From: Ophiostoma sp. CBS 140.51
Lineage: Eukaryota > Ascomycota > Sordariomycetes > Ophiostomatales > Ophiostomataceae
DNA: 14,183 nucleotides
Assembly (NCBI GenBank): GCA_029298735.1
Contig: JANSLP010000532.1
Span: 1-14,183, forward strand
Reading direction: 5' to 3'
How positions within the stretch are numbered: the first letter of the stretch is position 1; each line of letters starts with the position of its first letter. The notes under the pieces are model-generated. The model was given only the letters and a program-made list of their open reading frames with translations. It did not search any database and was not told where the DNA came from. Shown here in pieces: positions 1 to 7,810 of the stretch. A program made the translations under genes and the position numbers.

Positions 1-576
1 TCCTCCACTCCGAGGCAGGTATACCGCCGTTAAGCCTCTACCTAGCTTACCGCCGCGCCGTCTTCCTATCACGGCCAGACTACCAGGCGAAAGCCCGAGC
101 TATCCGGAGCGTAGTCCGTCGTCCTCGACCGTTTACTAATTATTACCCACCTATCCCCGCTCCGCCTCCGCCACCGACCCCCGAAGAGACAGACTGGACG
201 GCCGTCACCGACCGCTGGAAGGCCCTTTGGCAACGGGACGTAAGTAACGGCCACTTCGCGGGATCTCTCGCGGCACAGACGCCGTGCTGGACAGCGTGGG
301 CTGTACGGCGCCGCCACCTCTACCTCACCAAGGCCGAAAGCAGCCTCCTCACGCAAATCCGGACCGGCCACATCGGCCTCCGCGCACACCTCTACCGGCA
401 AGGCGACGTCGACTCACCAACATGCAAATGCGGGGCCGGAGACGAGACCCCGGCCCACGTCCTCCTATCATGCACGGAAACACCCCCGAGACCGTCAGAC
501 TGGCCACAGACACCAACGGACCTAGACCACCGCCTGCAGGCGGGCCTCACGGCCCGACCGCTCCTCCGGTGGCTTA
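1..576 (+). mobile_element. Non-LTR retrotransposon (LINE, Tad/I-like) ORF2, 3' coding part, truncated
   Basis: Reading from base 3, the frame is open to a TAA at 582-584, giving about 193 codons that enter from outside the window. The translation has the features of the end of a fungal LINE ORF2, after reverse transcriptase and RNase H: a basic helix (KAESSLLTQIRTGHIGLRA, about 315-380), then a zinc-binding CxCGxxxETxxHxLLxC motif (420-473). Bases 180-576 align with 13429-13826 nearly base for base, with one indel. Similarity stops at about 577, so the last eight or so bases of the frame are not element sequence and the 3' end is missing. The catalytic domains would lie left of the window. 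GC content is high and I see no AT-biased decay. The identification as a LINE tail is firm; the clade name is inferred. Confidence 0.85.
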
Positions 577-584
577 GCCCTTAA

Positions 585-780
585 ATTGGTTTCACCTTCT
601 ATTCGCCCGCCCTTGGTCCCTTGAGATTCGACGCATCGCATTCTCTCCAGTACTATTCGCGACCACCTAGGCTGGAGCCTTGTTACTTCTAAAAAGACAC
701 ATTAACAGCCGTAAACATAACAATAGCCCATGGTAAGCCCCCAGTGAAGTACCGTTGAGTAGGCAGGACACACAGACTGA
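585..780. other. Gene-free spacer next to the LINE break
   Basis: These bases follow the point where the LINE similarity ends and precede the cupin remnant. I see no reading frame resembling a protein family and no LINE 3' tail. It may be the eroded 5' part of the cupin gene, but that is not demonstrable by eye. Confidence 0.4.
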
Positions 781-1284
781 CAATTACGGCAGACTCAGCG
801 AGAACAACGCGCGCGTGATCGCGAATAGAGACGCCGGAGGCTACTACAAAAGAAAGAGGCGGAACAGCTAAAACGGGCCCTGGCAGTCTCCGTCGCGCCT
901 GAGAGTTCACCCGCATTGCCCGAGGCTCTGGAGACTGGGGTTTGGGAGGTGGCGCCAGGCAGCGTGCAGACAAAGACGCACGGGAACATTGCCTTTTCTA
1001 GTGCGTGCCTAACGTCCAACCAAATGGTGCCCATCGAACACAACATTGCGTACCGCGTTGAGGTGGTGCGACCGGGGCAATGGGTCTCGTTTGATGCCGA
1101 CGATCATTCGATGCGGATGTGCATTTTAGTGGCGGGCAAGCTGCAGGTGATGGTGGGTGAAAACTCGTTTGCTATAGGTCCTAACGGCATGTTCAAGGTA
1201 AAGAGGGGAACGTCATTCTCCGTGGAGGACCGGCTGTATATTAACGCGGACCTGCACATCATGGTGTTGCACAAAGGGGTCTAG
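781..1284 (+). pseudogene. Remnant of a coiled-coil plus cupin protein (Mif2/CENP-C-like cupin)
   Basis: The frame ending at the TAG at 1282-1284 encodes first a highly charged helix (REQRARDRE, then RRRRLLQKKEAEQLKRAL, about 799-885), interrupted by a TAG at 826-828. A beta-rich domain of about 110 residues follows, with the spacing of a cupin: RMCILVAGKLQVMVGE, then FAIGPNGMFKVKRGTSFSVE and YINADLHIMVL. The pattern of G-L-V, then F-I-G with GMF-V-G, matches the C-terminal dimerising cupin of Mif2/CENP-C kinetochore proteins, but similar cupins occur in unrelated fungal proteins. There is no upstream in-frame ATG; the first ATG (1024) lies inside the domain. Stops at 778-780 and 826-828 and the lost N-terminus mark it as a broken gene. 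It abuts the truncated LINE fragment. The cupin fold is likely; the kinetochore link is tentative. Confidence 0.6.
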
Positions 1285-1682
1285 GCTGGCCGGCATGTTG
1301 GTGTATTTTAATCGCTAAATCGAACGCAGAGGCCGTCCAAAGGCGATGGTTTTCTGTAACAAGAAAAATCAAAACAATCAAAGCGGCCGTGAATATTCGT
1401 TGCCCCTCCTCAATTTGTGCACCATGCCGTCTATGTCATAGTTGCTGATAACGGGCGGTGCCAGCAGCAGCAGCAGCAACTCCTGCGGATCATACGGCTA
1501 CGGCCGCCGTCCATGGACCCTCCATCGTTGCCGATGTCGTTGTCGTCATTTGTCCTCACCGTTGTCGCTGCTACCGACACCCTGTGAGCGGCGTAGTCCT
1601 CCACCTCCGCCTGAAGCACTGCCCTGTTCATCGGCGAGCACGGGACACCTTCCCTCTTGTATTTTATCTTTAAGTCACACGC
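1285..1682. other. Spacer with a short CAG repeat
   Basis: Between the cupin remnant and the L12 remnant. It contains a (CAG)5 run at 1462-1476. On the minus strand, where the C-terminal third of the L12 domain should continue, no matching sequence is visible, so this part of the gene is lost or unrecognisable. No other gene is supported; the open frames here are short and of low complexity. Confidence 0.5.
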
Positions 1683-2093
1683 CTCTCCTTGGAGTCGACC
1701 AGACTGAGGCCCAGCAGGCCCTTGATCTCCTTGACGACCTTGGGCTTGGAGCCCGTGTCAAAGCTCTCCAGTTTCAGCGTGAACAGCGGCTTCTCGGCCG
1801 CGGCTGCCGGTGTGTCATCCTCCGCCGCGGCCTCCGCGAACCGGCAGGTCAGGGATGCTGAGGCGAGTCTATAACCAGAATGTCAGTATTTTGTCCTATC
1901 ACCGTAAATTGTTGTCCCTCCACGTATCACCCACCTTTCAGCCCAATACCTGGCCGGCGGTCTCGAGAAGCGTCAATTGGTTGATCTGGTTAACAATGGT
2001 GGCGATCAAGTTGTGCCGCCGTGTAATGCGCTGCTGGGGAGCGACGCAGAAGGATGCCCTGGCGGCGCGGGCCGGACGAACGCGGCTGACCAT
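1683..2093 (-). pseudogene. Decayed mitochondrial ribosomal protein L7/L12 (bL12m) gene
   Basis: The minus strand shows the parts of a fungal mitochondrial L12 in order. A possible start at 2093-2091 opens an Arg/Ala-rich, presequence-like stretch. Next comes the N-terminal dimerisation helix (LIATIVNQINQLTLLETA, about 2000-1950). A 66-bp intron-like piece (1934-1869) has a GTGGGT donor, a TACTGAC branch site and a TATAG acceptor. After it come TRLSIPDLPVRG (from 1868), an Ala-rich hinge, and the start of the L12 C-terminal domain (FTLKLESFDTGSKPKVVKEI, then KGLLGLSLVDSK), which binds elongation factors in the family. Lesions: TGA at 1940-1938 where a Leu is expected, degraded residues before it, a frameshift in the hinge near 1845, and loss of the last third of the C-terminal domain. 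The retained intron shows it is not a retrocopy. An intact copy elsewhere is expected, since mitochondrial translation normally needs this protein. Confidence 0.75.
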
Positions 2094-3105
2094 CCGGAGC
2101 TGTCAGGCTTAGCGCTGGGCTGCGTAGCGTGGGAGGAAAAGTGTAACGTGAACGAAAAACGGAAGTTAAAAGTCGAGGTCGCTTAGTAAAGGGTGGAACG
2201 TCGAATGGATCGGCCGACGTTGAGAAAAATTAAGGGATTCTTTCGCTGTTAAGTAATGGGCAAGGTACTTCGGCCAATGGGCTAGACGGTGCCGAGCTCT
2301 GGGCAAAGAATACCGGACGCTTCTTCAGCTGTCTCCATATTGTTACAGTGAAAATGCAATGCTGTGTTTGTTTGTCGATTTTGCCTTGGATGCCTCTTCT
2401 CTCGTTGTTTTTTATTTGGTTCCGTATTAGAGGTTCCGCTGTGCGAAGCATAGTTCAGAAGGGCGCACATGGCAGCGTCCAGCTTGCCATTCGCAACATT
2501 CGCATTCGCAAACGGAGTATAGGGAACAGGGGATTGAAACAAGGAAGGATGCGGCTGGTCTGATTGTGCTGGGAGTGGGAGAGAGAAGCGAAGGACAAGA
2601 AAGAAAAAAAAAGCTTATTTCCAGCAAGGCGCCGGAACAGTGAATTTAGGGGAGATTGTGGGGCAGACAGGGGTAGGGGCTGTGACCAGTTTCTGGGCAG
2701 GTACGAGAGCACCTCGAATACTTGGGAAGCTGCTGACGACTACTGGCTGGTGGATAACGGCGGTGAAGTAATTACTGTGATCATCGCCCGTTATGAAGTG
2801 AGAGAATTTGCATTCTTTGCGTAGATCCAGACGGGGATAGGGAAGCGAGAGCGTGAGATGATGACATACGGCGTAACATGGTCACAAGAAAAGGCAAAAA
2901 AATCATACTAGAAGGGGCCAGATGTAGATCTCAAACTGGTGAGCACAGCCGCTGATCGCCGACGGCAAATAGGTAGAAAATTGGGCTCAGAGGGCGTCGG
3001 AAATGATGGTTGAGAGTCATTATGTCAATATCCTTCCATTTCCCGCGTGTCAGACAGCTGGGACAGAGCCAACAGTGCCAGCCAATGCCAACTTGGACCA
3101 ATACA

Positions 3106-3119
3106 AGGCCTCGAGGCCT
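3106..3119. repeat. Perfect 14-bp palindrome AGGCCTCGAGGCCT
   Basis: AGGCCTCGAGGCCT equals its own reverse complement. It lies in otherwise featureless sequence 880 bp upstream of the membrane-protein start. It could bind a dimeric regulator, or be chance. Confidence 0.6.
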
Positions 3120-3673
3120 GGCTCGTTGAGGCCAAAAGTAAGCACTAACGGCATTGACCTTTTTCCTTCTCGGGGATATCGCACTCGCAAAGAATTTTGC
3201 ATGGCAGCCTACAATATTTTGCTGTTACAGGCCGGACAGGTGGGTGCGTTACAGGGCTGCACTGCCCACTTGAATTGGCCCTAAATCCTTTCAACGGCTC
3301 CTCCTTCCCGCTCCACAAGCCAGCCCTGACGCGTCAACTTTGCACTGGAGAAAAATTGTGGAGACAAGACCACGTCGTTATCGTATTCAGAGAACCACAT
3401 GGGATCCTCTCAGCCTCTCTAAAACAAACAGCAGCAACACGGTGTTAATACCAACAAACCCATGAACCGCGACCACACCATGGCACCCAACCGCGCCTAC
3501 TCCTTTGCGATCCTGTGAGCAAACCGGTGTTGCAAGCCCTTGCTCATTCATGGCTGGACCGTCCCATCAAGACAATCCGATCGCTGTTTAAGCGCCCTTT
3601 TAGGTGTTTACGTTGCAGTTGCGGCGCCGCACAGAGATCCTGGAAGGACTGCCCTGCCCCTTTCACTGCGGAT

Positions 3674-3687
3674 TACGGAGTACGGAG
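3674..3687 (+). repeat. Tandem TACGGAG repeat
   Basis: Two head-to-tail copies of TACGGAG followed by T, giving TACGGAGTACGGAGT, about 300 bp upstream of the membrane-protein start. Each copy holds a CGG triplet of the sort bound by Zn2Cys6 factors. Function unknown. Confidence 0.5.
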
Positions 3688-3814
3688 TTCACATCGAGCT
3701 CGTGTCTCTACCGCAAACTTTATCTACCGTATTAGTATTTTCTTACGACGAAATGGATTGTCCTGCGTACGAAGGAGCTGCCGAACATGGGGTAAGGGCC
3801 CTGCGAAGACAGTG

Positions 3815-3821
3815 TATAAAA
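3815..3821 (+). promoter_or_regulatory. TATA box of the DUF7702-like gene
   Basis: TATAAAA lies 172 bp upstream of the ATG at 3987. A pyrimidine-rich tract (about 3916-3948), typical of fungal core promoters and 5' leaders, stands between them. Confidence 0.55.
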
Positions 3822-3986
3822 CAACGGTAGCATCCTCCTCGATATCACATTGAACGAAGTCGAGTCAATCACCTCACTCTTTGACATTCTCAACATTGAC
3901 AAAGACATCTATTTGTCTTCCCCTTTTTCTTTTTTTTCTTCTGTTCTCTAATCTACCGCGCCACCCATTTGCCCACCTCTACAACA

Positions 3987-4955
3987 ATGGCCGTCGATGC
4001 GCTCTCTGTGGCGAAGCTGGCTATCTATATCGTTCTTGTGCAGCCGTCTATTTATATCCTATTCAAGCATGGCAAGACTGGCTTGATGGGTTGGCTATTT
4101 GTCAACAGCTTCTGTGTACTGCGTATCGTCACCGACGCCATGACTATCCACCCAAACACAAGCAAAGCTACCCTGGTCTTGGCGAGTATTGGCTTGGCTC
4201 CATTGCTTTTCGCTTGTGCCGGTATTCTTCATGAAGCGTACGTTACCACAAATGAACACCCCGAGGACCCAATACTGACAGATGAACAGTCGTCTTTCTC
4301 GTGATCCCAGCATCAATAACAAGCTCGAATGGTTCTGGCAGCTGCAATACCACGCCATCGTCATGGCCGGCATGGTTCTTGTTATCATCGGCGTCATTAA
4401 TGTCGACAGCAGCAGCAGCTCCGAGTCCAAGATCCACACCAGCCAGACGCTGGTCAAGGCAGGTGCTGCTGTCATGGTTGTAGCTTGGCTCGTCCTTGTA
4501 TTCTGGTCGCTCATTTCGACACGTACCCGTGCCTCTCGTGATCTGCCATCCTACCGCGGTGGTTCAATTGTATGGCTTTCTTACCACCCTTCGTCAGTCG
4601 ACATCCACTGACTTTTTTTCCCCACTCCCAGCTCCTCCACGCTGTTATCTGGACTCTTCCCTTCAACGGTGTCCGTCTCGTCTATGCCGTGGCCTCGCTT
4701 ATTCTCCGTACCACACACCCCGACTCGAGCTTCCTCACCTCCACCGCCGCCAATGTCTGCCTTAGCGTCGTCGAGGAGATTCTTGTCGTCCTTATCCTGA
4801 TTGTTGCCGGCGTCCGTACCCGTGGACTGCGCAAGACCGTCAAGACAATGGAGAAGTACGAGCCCCAGCCGATGCAGACCGGTCTGCAGCCCCTGCAGCA
4901 GCCCTACGGCAACACACAGTATCAGGGCGGCCAATACCAAAACGGCCAATACTAG
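3987..4955 (+). CDS. Seven-helix integral membrane protein, DUF7702-like
   Basis: Three exons: 3987-4237, 4290-4569 and 4632-4955. The introns of 52 and 62 bp have GTACGT/CAG and GTATGG/CAG ends and CTGAC branch sites; splicing gives 284 residues. The start is chosen for its context (ACAACAATGG), TATA box and hydrophobic N-terminus. Seven hydrophobic segments lie at about 6-26, 33-50, 61-80, 104-120, 139-159, 178-200 and 222-246. A Ser-rich loop (about 124-128) separates helices 4 and 5. The polar tail ends in Gln/Tyr/Gly/Asn repeats (QYQGGQYQNGQY). Topology and length fit the fungal DUF7702 family, whose function is not known to me; it is probably in the plasma membrane or an internal membrane. 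It could be a receptor-like or scaffold protein, but no signature supports either. It is upstream of, and on the same strand as, the DUF3237 gene. Confidence 0.85.
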
Positions 4956-5512
4956 ACACATTGAACAGAACGGCGACAAATGCCGTCACCTTTCTGACAA
5001 AATACCCGGATGTCGAACTGAGTGAACACATCACTCTACTGTGCCACTGTGCAGCACATGACCCAGAGTTGTGCATGATTTACGATTAAAACAATCGTCC
5101 TCATTTTTTTCTTTTCTCAATTTGTAATAATTTGATTTTTGTCTTGGTTACATGATGGCACTGGCCCCATAAACCACTTCCTGGGAGGACTGCGCATTAT
5201 TTTGGTATAGAATATTGGATATATATCTAATAGACACATAGTTTTGTTTAATTGGAAACCTGGACAACTAACAGTGGCATTGTATGTTGGTTTCCAGTCC
5301 TAACAAAATGCCGATGGCGTTTGTGCGATCCAACCGAGCCAACCGAGCCAACTGTTCCGATGCCGTTGACAACTGCCACTAACAGCCAACCCCTCATTTT
5401 CCCCAACTCCAAAATCATTTTAAATAGCCGTCGTTGGCCACTCGCAATAAGACAAACCAAATAAACTCGGAATCAAACAACGTGCTGTGTTGGCATATTC
5501 TATAACTTCATC
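4956..5512. other. Intergenic: terminator of the membrane protein, promoter of the DUF3237 gene
   Basis: The left part is the 3' flank of the membrane-protein gene and is AT/T-rich near 5090-5130. A tandem repeat of CCAACCGAG (two full copies and a partial one) occupies 5330-5352. An AT-rich TTTAAATA (about 5419-5426) lies about 90 bp before the ATG at 5513 and could serve as its TATA element. No further gene is seen. Confidence 0.5.
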
Positions 5513-6055
5513 ATGTCGAGCGGACCTTCCTTCCCGACAGGCGGCCTTCCTGCGGAGTTCACAATGCAAGCCTACCCTCTGCCAGCTCCGTCCCTCCAAC
5601 CCGACTTCCGACTTGTGTGCAACTTAGCTCAACGCATCCCTGTCGGTCCCACGCCTACAGGAGGGCAACGCAACTGGATCGGGATTGCAGATGGCTGGTT
5701 TGCCGGCAAATGGGGCTCGGGCACCATTGTTCCGGGAGGCCAGGACAACCAGGTCGTAACACCGGAGCTGAGCACGAAGATTGATACACAGTATCTCCTT
5801 AAGACCAACGACGCCGAGCCAGCCTACATCACCGTGCATACCGAAGGCTGGCGAACAGGTAACAAGGAAGTGCTAGCAAAGCTGTTCGACCCGACACTAG
5901 CGGATGCCGTCTCGCCCGAGGAGTACTCATTCCGGCTTTACGTTCACCTTGAGACGGGAGACGCGAGATACAAGCACCTATGCACGGGCATGTGGGTTGC
6001 ATCGGGAGCACGGCTGGGTGCCAAAGTCATTTACGACGCGTACAGAATTCAATAA
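5513..6055 (+). CDS. DUF3237 family protein
   Basis: A single exon of 180 residues with ATG at 5513. After a Pro-rich start, the pattern of the DUF3237/UPF0311 family runs through the whole protein: PDFRLVCNLAQRIPVGPT (about 30-47), GIADGWFAGKWGSGTIVPGG (about 57-76), a stretch with a conserved THTEGWR-like segment (VHTEGWRTG, about 108-116), then EEYSFRLYVHLETGD (about 136-150) and a C-terminal LGAKVIYDAYRI. The family forms a beta-barrel-like fold in bacteria and fungi; its biochemical role is not settled, and members often sit near aromatic-compound or secondary-metabolism genes. There is no signal peptide, so a cytosolic protein is expected. Its stop is 46 bp from the stop of the convergent epoxide hydrolase gene, so the 3' ends probably overlap. 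The family is clear; the function is open. Confidence 0.85.
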   Translation: MSSGPSFPTGGLPAEFTMQAYPLPAPSLQPDFRLVCNLAQRIPVGPTPTGGQRNWIGIADGWFAGKWGSGTIVPGGQDNQVVTPELSTKIDTQYLLKTNDAEPAYITVHTEGWRTGNKEVLAKLFDPTLADAVSPEEYSFRLYVHLETGDARYKHLCTGMWVASGARLGAKVIYDAYRIQ

Positions 6056-6101
6056 AAGAAAACATTCTCGGTATTTTATCGAAATCGACACCAGATACTA
6101 T

Positions 6102-7313
6102 CTACCTGAACTCGCTCTTGACAATATCGATAAAGTCTTCCACGTCCTCCCACAAGACATCCGGCTGCTCCAAGGCTACGAAGTGGCCCCCATGGCTGTG
6201 CTGCCGATAAAATACCAACTGTCCAGTCGTCTCAACCCATGCTTTGGGAACCGGTGTGATCTCCTTCGGAAACCACGAGAAGCCTAGTGGTTTGTTGATG
6301 TGCCATCGTTTGGTGCCGTGGCTTTCCGCTCCAGGACCATAGAATTGCCGGTATGACCACAAACTTGTGGCCGCACAGTTGGTGACCCAGTAGAGCGTGA
6401 TACATGTGAGCAATGTGTCCATGGAGGGGTCTTCATCGGTCCAGTCAATGTACTTCTCACCCACCCAAGCTAAGAGGGCCACGGGATTGCTTGAAAGGAC
6501 AAAGCCCATTGTTGCCGGTCGTGTAGCGTGTGCATAGGCATATGCACTACCCATCTCTTTAAACAACATGTGTCGATCCAAGCCCTCCTGCTCAGACTTG
6601 TTAATCTCGCTCTTGAGTTCGGCTGGGTTTGGCGGCGGCATGGGGCCGGTGTTGAGGTGGATGGCCTTGCATGCCGCATAGTTTGCTGCAACGACACGCC
6701 CGATGCGCCCGCCAAGATCGCCACCTTGAATCAGATACGACTTGAAGCCGAGCTCCGTCATCAACTGATGAAAAATCCGAGCTGCACTGTCTGAGTTGAT
6801 AATCTTGTCGATGGGTGGAGGGGACGAAAATGTGTAGCCTGGTAGACTGGGCACTATCAAATGATAGGGCAGAGTCTCGGGTGTGTACCGCGCCCGCAGC
6901 CGGTCGAGGATGCCCAGGAACTCGACAAAGCAGCCAGGCCACCCATGCAGCAACATAACGGGAATGGCATCGCTTCTTTTGGAGAAGAGGCCGACAAAGT
7001 GGATGTCAAACTTGCCGAGGCCACCGTCTTCGACGTGTACCTTGAAATGCGGAAACGAGTTGATGTAAACTTCCTGTTTCCGCCAGTCGAAGACGGTCTC
7101 CCAGTAACTTTTTGTCGATGAGATCCAATCATGACGGACGCCGAGTGTGCGTTTTTGGTCGGGTAGAGAGTTTTCGTACGTTTTAGGAGCCAAAGGCGTG
7201 GCCTTGAGCAGTGTACTGAGGTTGTCCAGTGTCTCCTGCGGGACGTCCACTTTCCAGGGTGTGATGTCATCTGATGCCCCTGTTGGCAGGCCGCCAAAGC
7301 CACCGAATGACAT
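6102..7313 (-). CDS. Microsomal-type epoxide hydrolase (alpha/beta hydrolase with EHN domain)
   Basis: One exon of 403 residues. The start is the ATG at 7313-7311 (AAGATGTC context); the frame extends upstream to 7436 but only through a TTG, with no ATG. Residues 1-115 form the N-terminal EHN domain (ITPWKVDVPQETLDNL). The hydrolase core carries the oxyanion-hole motif HGWPG (123-127), the nucleophile Asp199 in QGGDLGG and the base His377 in GGHF. By alignment from memory with the Aspergillus niger enzyme, lid tyrosines Tyr258 and Tyr308 and acid Glu351 complete the site. The enzyme adds water to epoxides through an Asp-ester intermediate, giving vicinal diols, in detoxification or metabolite synthesis. 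No N-terminal membrane anchor is present, so a soluble form is expected, as in other fungal members. It diverges from the Zn2Cys6 regulator across a shared promoter. The substrate is unknown. Confidence 0.93.
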   Translation of the reverse strand: MSFGGFGGLPTGASDDITPWKVDVPQETLDNLSTLLKATPLAPKTYENSLPDQKRTLGVRHDWISSTKSYWETVFDWRKQEVYINSFPHFKVHVEDGGLGKFDIHFVGLFSKRSDAIPVMLLHGWPGCFVEFLGILDRLRARYTPETLPYHLIVPSLPGYTFSSPPPIDKIINSDSAARIFHQLMTELGFKSYLIQGGDLGGRIGRVVAANYAACKAIHLNTGPMPPPNPAELKSEINKSEQEGLDRHMLFKEMGSAYAYAHATRPATMGFVLSSNPVALLAWVGEKYIDWTDEDPSMDTLLTCITLYWVTNCAATSLWSYRQFYGPGAESHGTKRWHINKPLGFSWFPKEITPVPKAWVETTGQLVFYRQHSHGGHFVALEQPDVLWEDVEDFIDIVKSEFR

Positions 7314-7810
7314 CTTCTTTGAAGTGGCGGCGCTTCGTTGACTGAACCTTGTCTTCGTTTGATAGTTTTGCTGTTTCTGGAAAACTGTAGTTGAAACTCG
7401 TATATAGTTAAAGTACGCCACCGGAACTGCTGACAATATATCTAAATAAAAATATATAATGACATGGCCACACTTTTGGTTTGTGCTACGGCGCCAGCAC
7501 CGCCAGGTAGACTTGGTTACGGCCGGATATCATGCCGCGATTTAGCGTCCTTTGCTCAGATTTGACCAACCACGGAGCTCCATTGGATTGTGTCAACAGC
7601 TTGTTGCTGTTTGTCCTTGCCACTAATAAGACACACACGGCACAAAGTCCGCGGTTGACACTTTTACTCACCAGGACAAGCAAAATGACCGTGCCGTTCG
7701 CAATTCTATGAAGAAACAACCAGGCGTTCTCTACGAGACGTATTGTTCACGGTATCTCTCCTTTGTTTGCGTACACTCGCTTCACAACTCGTCACGACCC
7801 GCCGCCTACG
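7314..7810. promoter_or_regulatory. Divergent promoter between epoxide hydrolase and Zn2Cys6 regulator
   Basis: This 497-bp region separates two genes that face away from each other, so it holds both promoters. TATATA at 7401-7406, 88 bp from the hydrolase ATG, suits the minus-strand gene. CGG and CCG triplets of the kind bound by Zn2Cys6 dimers form CGG-N8-CCG at 7524-7537, with another CGG at 7520-7522. Nothing here looks like a gene. Confidence 0.6.
7524..7537. promoter_or_regulatory. Candidate Zn2Cys6 site CGG-N8-CCG
   Basis: CGGATATCATGCCG is an everted-type pair of CGG triplets (CGG, then CCG 8 bp on) midway in the divergent promoter. Zn2Cys6 factors commonly bind such pairs. Binding by the adjacent regulator is inferred only. 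Confidence 0.3.

Larger units (their letters stand above)
2094..3810. other. 1.7-kb gene-poor region
   Basis: I read both strands and found no family resemblance, no credible exon-intron structure and no transposon ends. The frames present are under 120 codons and often begin at non-ATG codons. The minus strand from about 2620 to 2540 is CT-rich, like a fungal 5' leader, so an old promoter of the L12 remnant or a lost gene is possible. It holds a perfect 14-bp palindrome (3106-3119) and a TACGGAG tandem (3674-3687). The right end is the promoter of the membrane-protein gene. Confidence 0.5.

Noticed and set aside
1442..1861. Plus-strand 139-codon frame
   Set aside because: It is the antisense shadow of the L12 remnant plus a CAG repeat; the minus strand explains the sequence.
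2282..2712. Overlapping minus-strand open frames of 66-86 codons
   Set aside because: Some start at non-ATG codons, none resembles a family, and the composition follows CT-rich leader-like DNA rather than coding sequence.
3515..3853. Plus-strand frames of 96-112 codons before the membrane-protein gene
   Set aside because: They overlap each other and run through the promoter with its TATA box; no recognisable protein pattern.
5253..5296. Inverted repeat TGGAAACC / GGTTTCCA with a 28-bp loop
   Set aside because: Eight-base arms with a long loop are common by chance, and nothing nearby suggests a structured RNA or terminator.
7314..7436. Extension of the epoxide hydrolase by 41 residues
   Set aside because: It would need a TTG start; the ATG at 7313 has good context, a TATA element at a suitable distance and gives the normal family length.
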